DNA of 64,000 nt from Mitsuaria sp. GD03876 (GTDB lineage: Bacteria > Pseudomonadota > Gammaproteobacteria > Burkholderiales > Burkholderiaceae_C). Shown piece by piece: positions 26,522 through 34,685 of the stretch. Numbering within the stretch: position 1 is the first letter of the stretch; each line of letters starts with the position of its first letter. Position numbers and translations under genes: made by a program. The notes beneath the pieces are model-generated. The model searched no databases, was not told the DNA's origin, and saw only the letters and a list, made by a program, of their open reading frames with translations. The stretch lies in assembly GCF_029840635.1 (NCBI RefSeq), contig NZ_JAOCCU010000006.1, positions 1-64,000 of the forward strand, given 5' to 3'.

Positions 26522-27475
26522 ATGCACAACTCCGACCACCGTGGCGATGGTCATGACGCCGCCATCACCATCGTGCGTGTCGCCACGTTGCCCGACGCGG
26601 CGCGCGCTGCGGACTTCTCATTCGACATCGACGGCCGCGTGATGCCGCCGTTCGACGCGCCGGAGCTTCGCGTCGAAGCGACGCCGTCGCGCCCCAAGGC
26701 CTACGGCCTGGACGACGCCCTCTTCGAACCGCACGACGGCGACGAGCGCGTGCTCTTCGTCGCCATGTCGGGCGACGCCGTCGCGGGCTACGTCTCCGCC
26801 AGCCGGGATTGGAATCGCTGCGTGCTCATCGACGACATCGCGATCGCGCGGCCGTTCCGCCGTCACGGTCTCGCGGGTGCGCTGATGAAGCGCGTCGAAG
26901 ACTGGACGCGGACGATCGGCCTGAGCGCCATCCGGCTGGAGACGCAGTCCAACAACGTGGCGGCCTGCCGCTTCTACCAGCGCTACGGGTTCGAGCTTGG
27001 TGGCTTCGATCGCCGGCTCTATCGCGAGTTGGACGTCGATGTCCGCGACGAAGTCGCGCTGTTCTGGTACCTGTCCGTGGATCGAGATCGCGGAGGGCGT
27101 CTCGCCGAAGGACCGACGCATCGCTTCGAAATCCTTTCCGGCTCGCGGGTGGTGGGGACTTCGGAACTGGAGCACGGAGATCCACCGATGGCGATCGCGT
27201 ATGGCCGCCTGTGGCCAACCGATCACTACTCGTCCACCGAAGATCTCCGCGCGATCCGCAGTGGCACCGAGTCGCGTGATCAGCTGGCTCAGCGACTGGC
27301 TGTCCGTCTCGCCGGCGGGCGCGAACTCGAAGGCGCCAAAGTCTTCATCGAAGAGCTATCCGATGAGACGGGTGTGGATGAAATCCATGTCACCGTCCTT
27401 TGCGCTTCCGCCGAGCAATACGCGACGTTGTTCCCGCAACACGTCGCCGCGTATGAGGCTCAGTTCGGCGCTTAG
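26522..27475 (+). CDS. GNAT acetyltransferase, streptothricin-acetyltransferase-like, with extra C-terminal domain
   Basis: Predicted 317-residue protein. Residues 1-185 match streptothricin N-acetyltransferases (Sat): IDDIAIARPFRRHGLAGALM holds the acetyl-CoA loop, then LETQSNNVAACRFYQRYGF and DEVALFWYL. Such enzymes acetylate streptothricin or related amines. The remaining 120-130 residues (from about HRFEILSGSRVVG to the end) form a second domain I do not recognise, with LEHGDPPMAIAYGRLWPT as its most striking block. Typical Sat proteins are under 200 residues, so this is a fusion. The stop abuts the repeat copy at 27476. Antibiotic specificity is not proven. Confidence 0.75.
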   Translation: MHNSDHRGDGHDAAITIVRVATLPDAARAADFSFDIDGRVMPPFDAPELRVEATPSRPKAYGLDDALFEPHDGDERVLFVAMSGDAVAGYVSASRDWNRCVLIDDIAIARPFRRHGLAGALMKRVEDWTRTIGLSAIRLETQSNNVAACRFYQRYGFELGGFDRRLYRELDVDVRDEVALFWYLSVDRDRGGRLAEGPTHRFEILSGSRVVGTSELEHGDPPMAIAYGRLWPTDHYSSTEDLRAIRSGTESRDQLAQRLAVRLAGGRELEGAKVFIEELSDETGVDEIHVTVLCASAEQYATLFPQHVAAYEAQFGA

Positions 27476-27506
27476 TCACCCCGTCGGAAACTCGATCTCC
27501 AACCGG
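27476..27506. repeat. 31-bp direct repeat, left copy (stranded kinase 3' end)
   Basis: This 31-bp segment matches 31293-31323 at 29 of 31 positions in the same orientation. Read leftward it encodes RLEIEFPTG plus stop, the same ending as the histidine kinase at 31293-33176 (RLEIEFPVG). Here it is attached to no kinase gene. Together the copies flank the mesD-mesX-FMN reductase-LysR block. Confidence 0.85.
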
Positions 27507-27528
27507 GGCACCAGCGCCAAGGCCCGCG

Positions 27529-28554
27529 TCACGCCTTCGCCAACCGCTCCTTCGCCAGCTTCGTGCCTTCCGCCAGCGCCTTCAGCTTGCGCCAGGCCAC
27601 GTCCCGTCCCATCGGCGCCAGGCCGCAGTTCGTGCACGGGAACAGCCGCTCCTTCGGCACGAACGCCAGCGCCCGGCCGATGGTGTCGGCGACCTCCTCG
27701 GGCGTCTCGACCACGTCGCTCGCCACGTCGATCACGCCGACCATCACGTCCTTGCCCGCCAGCAGCGCCATCAGGTCGGGCGGCACATGGGAGTGGATGC
27801 ATTCCAGGCTCACCTGGTCGATGCTGCTGCGGGCCAGCGCGGGGAACACCGCCTCGTACTGGCGCCACTCGTCGCCCAGGGTGCTCTTCCAGTCGGTGTT
27901 GGCCTTGATGCCGTAGCCGTAGCAGATGTGCACCGCCGTCGTGCAGGTCAATCCCTGCGCCGCGCGCTCCAGCGCCTGCACGCCCCAGTCCGCGGCCTCC
28001 TTCATGTAGACATTGAAGGCGGGCTCGTCGAACTGGATGATGTCCACGCCGTCGGCCTGCAGCGCCAGCGCTTCCTGGTTGAGCAGCTCCGCGAACGCGA
28101 AGGCCATCTTGACCTTGTCGCCGTAGAAGCGGTCCGCCACGGTGTCCACGATGGTCATCGGACCCGGCAGCGTGAACTTCAGCTTCTTCTTCGTGTGCGC
28201 GCGCGCCAGCTGCGCCTCGAAGGCATGCACCCGGCCCTTCAGGCGCAGCGCCGACACCACCTGCGGCACCATCGCGTCGTACCGGTTGTCGCGGATACCC
28301 ATCTTCACCTTGTGCTCGAAGTCGATGCCCTCGACCTGCTCCAGGAACCCATGCACGAAGTGCTGCCGCGACTGCTCGCCGTCGCACACGATGTCCAGCC
28401 CGGCGTCTTCCTGGGCCTTGATCCACAGCAGCGTCGCGTCGGCCTTGGCTTGAAGCAGCGCATCGCCTTCAGCCCGCCACTGGGGCCAGAGCTTGTTGGT
28501 CTCAGCCAGCCAGGCGGGTTTGGGCAGGCTGCCGGCGATGGAGGTTTCGAACAT
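27529..28554 (-). CDS. mesD: core MetE-like folate-independent methionine synthase MesD
   Basis: Predicted 341-residue cytoplasmic enzyme corresponding to the C-terminal half of MetE only. Zinc/homocysteine-site motifs are visible: VHICYGYG, VSLECIHSH and the Cys in PCTNCGLAPMGRD, with QFDEPAFNVY near the substrate site. The N-terminal folate-binding half of MetE is absent. The companion gene mesX (DUF1852) directly upstream identifies it as MesD, an oxygen-dependent methionine synthase whose methyl donor is not methyl-folate. The start at 28554 gives the family's MFETSIAGSLPKP beginning. It is last in a leftward operon with mesX and an FMN reductase. Confidence 0.88.
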   Translation of the reverse strand: MFETSIAGSLPKPAWLAETNKLWPQWRAEGDALLQAKADATLLWIKAQEDAGLDIVCDGEQSRQHFVHGFLEQVEGIDFEHKVKMGIRDNRYDAMVPQVVSALRLKGRVHAFEAQLARAHTKKKLKFTLPGPMTIVDTVADRFYGDKVKMAFAFAELLNQEALALQADGVDIIQFDEPAFNVYMKEAADWGVQALERAAQGLTCTTAVHICYGYGIKANTDWKSTLGDEWRQYEAVFPALARSSIDQVSLECIHSHVPPDLMALLAGKDVMVGVIDVASDVVETPEEVADTIGRALAFVPKERLFPCTNCGLAPMGRDVAWRKLKALAEGTKLAKERLAKA

Positions 28555-28622
28555 CCGGGAATTCCTTTCAGGCAATGCGGGCGGTGCCGCGAATTTTTGG
28601 GAGACGGTCGAGCGCGCGCGGG

Positions 28623-29606
28623 TCAGAGCGCGCAAGTGGCGGCCCAGCTTTCCAGCGCGCGCTTGTGCGGCTTGATGAAATGCTCTTCCGTGAACTTCCC
28701 CTGCTTCACGGCCAGCTGGCTGCGCTCTTCCCGGTCATAGACGATCCGCGTCACCGAGTAGTCCGGATGCTTCAGGCTGGGTCGATACACCTTGCCCGCC
28801 GCGGAATTGGCGTTGTAGATCTCGGGGCGGTAGATCTTCTGGAAGGTCTCCATCGTGCTGATCGTGCTGATCAGCTCGAGGTTGGTGTAGTCGCCCAGCA
28901 AGTCGCCGAGGAAGTAGAAGGCCAGCGGCGCCACGCTGCCCGGGGGCATGAAGAAGCGGACCTTCAGGCCCATCTTCCCGAAGTACTCGTCCGTGGACGA
29001 CAGCTCGTCCTGCTGGTACTCGACGCCCAGGACCGGGTGCTGGTTCCCGGTCCGCTGGTAGGTCTTGCTGCTGGACGCGCTGATGCAGATGACCGGCGGC
29101 TTGCGGAAGTGCGCCTGGTAGGCGCTCGAATTCAGGAAATGCTTGAAGAGCTTGCCGTGCAGGTCGCCGAAGCCGGCGGGCGTGCTGAACGCGGCACGAT
29201 CCTTGTTGTGCTCCAGCAGCAGGACGCTGAAGTCGTAGTCGCGGACGTAGGAAGAGAAGTTGTTCCCCGCGATGCCCTCGATCCGCTCGCCGGTCCGCTT
29301 GTCGAGGATGCGGGTGTTCAGGATCTCGATCAGCGGAAACGCGTCGGGACCGACCTGGTCGCCCACGTTCATCTCCACGGACACGATGTCGAGTTCGACG
29401 GCGTAGCGGTCGCCGGTCGGGTTGTCCCAGTCGGCCAGCGCGTTGAAGCGGTTGTCGATCATCCGGAGCGTGTTGCGCAGGTTCTCCTGACGCTGTTCCC
29501 CGCGCGCCAGGTTGGCGAAGTTGGTCGTCGTGCGCGTGCTCTCGGCCGGCTGGTAATGCTCATCGAAACACAGGGTCTTGATGCTGAAGGCGAAGTCGTT
29601 GCTCAT
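28623..29606 (-). CDS. mesX: MesX (DUF1852) accessory protein for methionine synthesis
   Basis: Predicted 327-residue soluble protein with the full DUF1852 pattern: FAFSIKTLCFDEHYQPAES, NTLRMIDNRFNALADWDNP, VISASSSKTYQRTG-like CISASSSKTYQRTGNQHPVL and KKxVYDREERSQLAVKQGKF-like IVYDREERSQLAVKQGKF near the C-terminus. DUF1852 is called MesX and is genetically required for MesD-type methionine synthases; its reaction is not known to me in detail. It lies between mesD (68 bp downstream) and the FMN reductase (56 bp upstream), suggesting that reduced flavin and oxygen take part in methyl-group supply. Confidence 0.88.
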   Translation of the reverse strand: MSNDFAFSIKTLCFDEHYQPAESTRTTTNFANLARGEQRQENLRNTLRMIDNRFNALADWDNPTGDRYAVELDIVSVEMNVGDQVGPDAFPLIEILNTRILDKRTGERIEGIAGNNFSSYVRDYDFSVLLLEHNKDRAAFSTPAGFGDLHGKLFKHFLNSSAYQAHFRKPPVICISASSSKTYQRTGNQHPVLGVEYQQDELSSTDEYFGKMGLKVRFFMPPGSVAPLAFYFLGDLLGDYTNLELISTISTMETFQKIYRPEIYNANSAAGKVYRPSLKHPDYSVTRIVYDREERSQLAVKQGKFTEEHFIKPHKRALESWAATCAL

Positions 29607-29662
29607 GGGGCGGCCTCTTGCTTCCGAGGTTCTGGAATGGGTCTGATCCGACGCGGGCCGCT

Positions 29663-30244
29663 TCAGGCCGCGATGCTTTCCTGGGCGACGTCCGCGCCGG
29701 CCAGGCGCGCCAGCTCGACCAGGGGCAGTCCCCGCTGGACGGCCAGCCGGCATCGCTGGACGAGGGCCTCGTCCCGCACGCGGTGATCGACGAAATCCTT
29801 GTCGGTCGCGTAGATGCCCAGCGGCAGCGTGCGCGCCTGGAAGAAGCTGAACAGCGGCCGCAACTGGTGGTCGATCACCAGGGCGTGGCGCTCGCTGCCG
29901 CCGGTGGCCGCCAGCAGGATCGGCGTGTCGATCAGGGCGTCCTGGTCGATGAAGTCGAAGAAGTGCTTGAACAGCCCCGTGTACGAGCCGCGATAGACCG
30001 GCGTCGTCACCACGAGGACGTCCGCCTGCTCGACCGCGGCGAGCTCCCGTTCCACCGCGCCCGGCAACTGGGAGCGCCACATCGCGCCGGCGAACTGCGG
30101 CGCCAGCTGGCCCAGCTCGACGAGGCGCTGCTCGCAGGGGACTTCCTCGGCGATCAGGTCCAGCAGGTGCTCGGCGAGGGCGGTGGACCGGGACGGGCGC
30201 TGCATCCCCCCGGAAACCGCGACCAATCGAAGGGGGCGAGTCAT
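29663..30244 (-). CDS. NADPH-dependent FMN reductase (SsuE/MsuE-like)
   Basis: Predicted 193-residue flavodoxin-fold reductase. VAVSGGMQRPSRSTALAEHL carries the phosphate-binding loop, and TTPVYRGSYTGLFKHFFDF and LAATGGSERHALVIDHQLRP are characteristic of SsuE/MsuE enzymes that supply FMNH2. It is first in the leftward operon with mesX and mesD. The linkage suggests it feeds reduced flavin to the oxygen-dependent MesD/MesX methionine pathway rather than to a sulfonate monooxygenase, as none is encoded nearby. It is divergent from a LysR gene with 101 bp between starts. Confidence 0.9.
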   Translation of the reverse strand: MTRPLRLVAVSGGMQRPSRSTALAEHLLDLIAEEVPCEQRLVELGQLAPQFAGAMWRSQLPGAVERELAAVEQADVLVVTTPVYRGSYTGLFKHFFDFIDQDALIDTPILLAATGGSERHALVIDHQLRPLFSFFQARTLPLGIYATDKDFVDHRVRDEALVQRCRLAVQRGLPLVELARLAGADVAQESIAA

Positions 30245-30327
30245 GTTGTTGTCTTCGGGAACTTCAATGGGAGCGGATGCTAGTGAGCGAAGACCATGAC
30301 GTAAAATGGTTTGTTCTCACGAATCCA

Positions 30328-30344
30328 TGAATTTGGCTCATTCA
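30328..30344. promoter_or_regulatory. candidate MetR/LysR-type site
   Basis: TGAAT-N7-ATTCA is a perfect 5-bp dyad immediately before the LysR start codon and inside the gap with the divergent mes operon. Enterobacterial MetR sites read TGAA-N5-TTCA, so the arms match but the spacing is 4 bases longer. Assignment is tentative. Confidence 0.4.
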
Positions 30345-30345
30345 A

Positions 30346-31275
30346 ATGCTGGAGCGCATCCATCTCAGCATCGTCCAGCAGGTCGAGAAGCAAGGCTCGT
30401 TGACGGCCGCCGCGGGCGTGCTCAACCTGACCCAGTCGGCGCTGAGCCACAGCATGCGCAAGCTGGAGCAGCAGCTCGGCACCGACGTCTGGCTGCGCGA
30501 AGGCCGGAACCTGCGCCTGACGCAGGCCGGCCAGTACCTGCTGGCGGTGGCGAACCGGGTCCTGCCGCAGCTGGACCTGGCGGAGGAGCGCCTGGGCCAG
30601 TTCGCGCAAGGCGAGCGCGGCGCGCTGCGCATCGGCATGGAATGCCACCCGTGCTACCAGTGGCTGCTCAAGGTGGTGTCGCCCTACCTGGCCGCGTGGC
30701 CGGACGTGGAGGTGGACGTCAAGCAGAAGTTCCAGTTCGGCGGGATCGGCGCGCTGTTCGGCTACGAGATCGACTTGCTGGTCACGCCCGACCCGCTGTT
30801 CAAGCCGGGGTTGAAGTTCGAACCCGTGTTCGACTACGAGCAAGTGCTGGTCGTGGCCAAGGGCCATCCGCTGGCGTCGGCGGCCTACGTGAAGCCGCAG
30901 CAGATGACGCAGGAGGTGCTGATCAGCTACCCGGTGGACATCGAGCGGCTCGATATCTACAACCAGTTCCTGCTGCCGGCCGGCGTCACGCCCAAGCGCC
31001 ACAAGGCCATCGAGACCACCGACATCATGGTGCAGATGGTGGCCAGCGGCCGCGGCGTGGCGGCCCTGCCGCGCTGGCTGGTCGAGGAGTACGCGGCCAG
31101 GATGGACGTGGTGCCGGTGCGCCTGGGCGCCCGCGGCATCGCCAAGCAGATCTTCCTGGGGGCCCGCGAGGCCGAGACCACCATCGACTACGTGCGGGCC
31201 TTCATCGACCTGGCCCGCGAACCGGCCCATGCCAGCGCCGTCGCGCGAGGAGCCGTCGGGCGGCGGCCGGCCTGA
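30346..31275 (+). CDS. LysR-family regulator, MetR-like
   Basis: Predicted 309-residue regulator with an N-terminal winged helix (IVQQVEKQGSLTAAAGVLNL, QSALSHSMRKLEQQLGTDVW) and a periplasmic-binding-like effector domain. GMECHPCYQWLLKVVSPYL and EVDVKQKFQFGGIGALFGYEID resemble MetR, which senses homocysteine. It is divergent from the FMN reductase-mesX-mesD operon and so very likely its regulator. It lies inside the block bounded by the 31-bp direct repeats, consistent with transfer as one self-regulated cassette. Confidence 0.88.
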   Translation: MLERIHLSIVQQVEKQGSLTAAAGVLNLTQSALSHSMRKLEQQLGTDVWLREGRNLRLTQAGQYLLAVANRVLPQLDLAEERLGQFAQGERGALRIGMECHPCYQWLLKVVSPYLAAWPDVEVDVKQKFQFGGIGALFGYEIDLLVTPDPLFKPGLKFEPVFDYEQVLVVAKGHPLASAAYVKPQQMTQEVLISYPVDIERLDIYNQFLLPAGVTPKRHKAIETTDIMVQMVASGRGVAALPRWLVEEYAARMDVVPVRLGARGIAKQIFLGAREAETTIDYVRAFIDLAREPAHASAVARGAVGRRPA

Positions 31276-31292
31276 CGGCGCGCCGACACGCT

Positions 31293-31323
31293 TCACCCCA
31301 CCGGAAACTCGATCTCCAACCGG
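31293..31323. repeat. 31-bp direct repeat, right copy (3' end of kinase gene)
   Basis: This copy is the native 3' end of the histidine kinase gene read leftward, covering the stop and the codons for RLEIEFPVG. Its partner at 27476-27506 differs at two positions. Copies in the same orientation 3.8 kb apart bracket a complete gene cassette. Confidence 0.85.
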
Positions 31324-33176
31324 CACCCGCGCCCCGGTGCCGAGTCCACCGTGAGCCGTCCGCGCAGCCGCTGCAGCACGGTCACGTGCGCGACGAACAG
31401 CCCCAGCCCGCTGCGTCCGCGACCGAACTGCGTCGACACATACGGATCGAACACCCGCGGCAGCAGCTCCGCCGGAATGCCGCGCCCGTGGTCCGTCACG
31501 CTCAGCATCACCGCGCCGTCGGCCGCGCGCGCCTCGACCTCCACCACCCCCGCCTGCCCCGCCGCGTAGGCGTGGCGCTCCACGTTCTGGAACAGCTGCA
31601 GCAGCACCTCCGTCAGCGCCTCGGCCGGCAGCTCCGCGTCCAGCTCGACCCGCCGGCGCAGCGTCAGCGCCGTGCCCGGCGACATCGCGCGCCGCCACGC
31701 CGCCTCCACCAGGCAACCCAGCGAGATCCTTCGCGTCGGCTCGACCGCGTGCCGGGCATCGATGTGCTGGTAGCTCTGCACCAGCGCCAAGGCCTGCTCG
31801 ACATTGCGGCGCGCCAGCTCCGCGCTCTCCTGGCAGCGCTCGAGCTCCGTCGTGAAGTGGCGCCGCGACACCGTCCCCGCCGTCAGCCGGTCCACCAGCC
31901 CCGCGTTCAGCTCCGTGACCGTCGACAGCACCGTCAGCGCCGAGCCCAGCGGCGTGTTCATCTCATGCGCGACGCCCGCGAGCAGATGCCCCAGCGTCGC
32001 GAGCTTGCTGCGCTCGATCAGCTCCGCCTGCATCTGCCGCTGCAGGTCCAGCGCCTGCTGCAGCGCCCGGGCCTTGTCCGCCAGCTCGTCGGCGTGCGCC
32101 TCCGCCCGCGCCTTCAGCTGCTGCGCGTGCGCGACCTCGATGCGATGCAGCGTCGTGGCCGAATCGAGCCGGCTGCTCTCCCGCGTGTCCTCCAGCTCCA
32201 GCGCATGCGCCTCGCGCAGCGACGCCAACGCGTCCCCCGTGCGGCCGCTGTCCTCCTGCCACCGCGCCAGCTGCTTGAGCCGGTGCACCACCTGCCGGCG
32301 CATCGAGAACTTGCGGCTGTCGTCCACCACCCGGCGCATCAGCGCGATCGCCGTGTACGCGTCGCCCTGGCGCCAGGCCAGCGCGGCCTGCGCCGCGAAG
32401 AGCTCCTTGGCGATGCGCTCGCCGCCCGCGCCCGCCAGGCGCAGCGACGTCTCCGCCTCATGCAGCAACGCGACCGCCTCGTCCTCGCGCCCGTCGATCA
32501 TCAGTTCCTCGGCCAGCGACGCGCCCGCGTTGCAGGCCGAGATCCAGCGCCGCTGCGCCACCGCGACCGACAGGCCCTCGCGCAGCACGTGTTGTTCCTC
32601 GTCGCGCCGGCCCAGGTGCCGGTGCGCGATCGAGATGGAGGCGTAGATGTCGACCCAGCGTCCGCGGTCCCCGCTCGCGCGGAACAGGCGGATCGCCTCC
32701 TGCATCGCCGCGATCGCGGGCTCGAACTGGCGCTGCAGCGACAGCGCGTTGCCCAGCGCGCGGGAGCAGTGCGCCTGGTCCACCGGCCACGGGCTGGCCG
32801 CGGCGCGGCGCGTGATCTCGTCCAGCAGCACCAGCGCCGGCGGCAGCCGGCCGAAGCGCAGGTGCATGCGGCAACGCAGCGACAGCACCGGGATCGCCGC
32901 CTTCTCGCCGAAGCCCGCGGCCACCCACGGCATCACCGCGTCCAGCACCGATTCGATCTGCTCCGAGCGCCACAGCTCGCCGCACAGGTCGGTCAGGTGC
33001 CAGGCCAGCTCGACGCCGAAATCGCCGGGTTCCCCCGCCACGACCTGCTCGAACAGCGCCATCGTCGGCGCGAGCCGATCCTGCGCGCTGCAGGGATCGT
33101 CGGCGTAGGCGCGGATCTCCGCATCCAGCCAGGACCTGCAGGCATCGACGTCGGAGACGGGCGGCGGCGCGTTCAC
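31293..33176 (-). CDS. soluble sensor histidine kinase with TPR-like N-terminus
   Basis: Predicted 627-residue cytoplasmic kinase without membrane segments. Residues about 40-350 are helical repeats of TPR type (for example ALGNALSLQRQFEPAIAAMQEAI, IYASISIAHRHLGRRDEEQHVL, EELMIDGREDEAVALLHEAE), followed by a coiled coil (about 350-405). The DHp H-box is LAGVAHEMNTPLGS, and the HATPase core has LLQLFQNVERHAYAAG, DHGRGIP and GLGLFVAHVTV. The AHEMNTPLG H-box groups it with orphan kinases that have N-terminal TPRs. No response regulator is adjacent, so its output is unknown. Its 3' end is duplicated at 27476. Confidence 0.88.
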   Translation of the reverse strand: MNAPPPVSDVDACRSWLDAEIRAYADDPCSAQDRLAPTMALFEQVVAGEPGDFGVELAWHLTDLCGELWRSEQIESVLDAVMPWVAAGFGEKAAIPVLSLRCRMHLRFGRLPPALVLLDEITRRAAASPWPVDQAHCSRALGNALSLQRQFEPAIAAMQEAIRLFRASGDRGRWVDIYASISIAHRHLGRRDEEQHVLREGLSVAVAQRRWISACNAGASLAEELMIDGREDEAVALLHEAETSLRLAGAGGERIAKELFAAQAALAWRQGDAYTAIALMRRVVDDSRKFSMRRQVVHRLKQLARWQEDSGRTGDALASLREAHALELEDTRESSRLDSATTLHRIEVAHAQQLKARAEAHADELADKARALQQALDLQRQMQAELIERSKLATLGHLLAGVAHEMNTPLGSALTVLSTVTELNAGLVDRLTAGTVSRRHFTTELERCQESAELARRNVEQALALVQSYQHIDARHAVEPTRRISLGCLVEAAWRRAMSPGTALTLRRRVELDAELPAEALTEVLLQLFQNVERHAYAAGQAGVVEVEARAADGAVMLSVTDHGRGIPAELLPRVFDPYVSTQFGRGRSGLGLFVAHVTVLQRLRGRLTVDSAPGRGCRLEIEFPVG

Positions 33177-33286
33177 GATTTCGGATCCAAGGGGGTCGGT
33201 CGATTATGGGCGTCGACCTCCCGCCCCGCCGTCGCGCTTCCCCCAGTCGCGGGGATCCTCGATTTGGACGATGCTGTCGCCCGCCC

Positions 33287-34546
33287 TCACACCACCTTGA
33301 CGGCCCCGAGCGCCGCGCGCTCCGCCTCGGTCGGGAAGGCCCGGACCCGCATCCGCGGCGGGTACAGGTCCTGCGGCACCATGTAATGCCCGGCGATGCG
33401 CTCCGCGTCGGCCCACCAGACGAAGATGGGTTCGTCCGGCTTGTCCTGCGACGTGAAGGCCACCAGGTCGGTGTGCGGGAGCAGCGTGTCCACGCGCTCC
33501 GGCCAGACCGAGTAACTCACCACCCGTTCGCTGTCCTTGAACTGCAGCAGCTGCGCCGAGCTCACGAACGGCCGCGCGGCCTCGTCACCGTCCGGGGCGT
33601 CGCCGGCTTCCAGCAGGCGCTTCTGCGCCGCGTAGGCATCGGCGTCCTCCATCGCGACCAGCTCCTGGAACATCGACCGCAGCGCCTCCGGCACCTCGAA
33701 CGGCTGCCACTCGCGGTCCACCAGGTGCAGCGGCCGGCACGACAGCCAGCGCGTCTGCTCGCCCAGCCACTGCTTGGCCGCGGCGGCCATCAGCGCCAGG
33801 CCCGCCAGGTCGTTGGCGTCCGCCACCAGCAGCACGTGCCGCAGCGGCACCAGCACCACCGGATGCGCCACGCCGGAGCGGTAGATCAGGTCCGGCGCCA
33901 GCACGCGCGACGGCTCATAGGAATCGTTCCAGGCGCCTTGCCACAGCCCCGGCGCCAGCTGTCGCCAGCCGTCGCCTTCCGGCAGGTCGCGCAGGTTGGC
34001 CAGCGCGTCCTCGAGCGCGGCCTCGAAGCTCACGCCCCAGCGGTCCAGCATGCCTTGCGTCACGCGGGCGGTGCTCTGCGGCGTGTCCAGTCCCAGCATC
34101 GCGACGTAGTCGCCGGCCACCGCGCGCCACGGCGTGTCGTTGGCGGGGGAGGCCAGCGCCTGCGCGCCCAGCTCGAGCGACTGCGTCGCGTTGAGCGCGT
34201 TCTTGGCGATGTCGGCGCGGGTGCGCAGCAAGGGCAGCAGCGTCGCGCGGATGCTGGCGTAGTCCTGCGCGTCCTCGGGCCGGTCGCCCCACATCGGCCG
34301 CAGCACCACCCCCTCGACGAAGCGTTGCAGCACGCCGTCGCGCTCCCGGCCCGTGGCCCGGCACAGGTCCTGGTACAGGTGGTGCAGGTTGGACTGCATC
34401 TGCCCGCCGTTGAGCGCGAAGCGGATCTCCGGCGGCTCGATCGAGATCGACTGGATCGACGCCCCCGCCGTGTTCAGGCGCTCGACCACGCGCTGCACGA
34501 CGTCCTCCGCCGTGGGTTGGCCGAACCGCCATCGAAACCATTTCAT
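33287..34546 (-). CDS. DUF1444-like cytoplasmic protein
   Basis: Predicted 419-residue soluble protein. The start at 34546 is supported by GGGGAGG about 7 bases upstream; an earlier ATG at 34582 has none. It opens MKWFRWRFGQPTAEDVVQRV; LLPLLRTRADI, VSFEAALEDALANLRDLPE, and the run VVLVPLRHVLLVADANDLAG have the pattern of DUF1444/YtpQ proteins (a variable N-terminus, then a repeat-like core ending in a 'lvavP.rd.l.v' strand). No catalytic residues or function are known to me. It is a single-gene unit between the TPR-kinase gene and the TonB receptor operon. Confidence 0.55.
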   Translation of the reverse strand: MKWFRWRFGQPTAEDVVQRVVERLNTAGASIQSISIEPPEIRFALNGGQMQSNLHHLYQDLCRATGRERDGVLQRFVEGVVLRPMWGDRPEDAQDYASIRATLLPLLRTRADIAKNALNATQSLELGAQALASPANDTPWRAVAGDYVAMLGLDTPQSTARVTQGMLDRWGVSFEAALEDALANLRDLPEGDGWRQLAPGLWQGAWNDSYEPSRVLAPDLIYRSGVAHPVVLVPLRHVLLVADANDLAGLALMAAAAKQWLGEQTRWLSCRPLHLVDREWQPFEVPEALRSMFQELVAMEDADAYAAQKRLLEAGDAPDGDEAARPFVSSAQLLQFKDSERVVSYSVWPERVDTLLPHTDLVAFTSQDKPDEPIFVWWADAERIAGHYMVPQDLYPPRMRVRAFPTEAERAALGAVKVV

Positions 34547-34685
34547 CGCGCGCCTCCCCGGGGCCTGGTGTGTGGGAGGCATTGTGGTCGCCGGCCCCGG
34601 CGGTGGCCGGGACCCGGAGCGCGAAGATGAGGAATCTGTCGCAGCATCGGCGGCGCCCGGCCCCGCGGGGCCGGGCCGGTGGCGA

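Noticed and set aside
27476-31323. Insertion sequence carrying the mes genes
   Set aside because: No transposase or terminal inverted repeats exist; the flanking repeats are 3' ends of a kinase gene, so this is not an ordinary IS.
30306-33386. A rightward open frame of about 1,000 codons across the LysR and kinase genes
   Set aside because: Composition is Arg/Gln/Leu-rich shadow of the real genes in other frames, with no recognisable domain.
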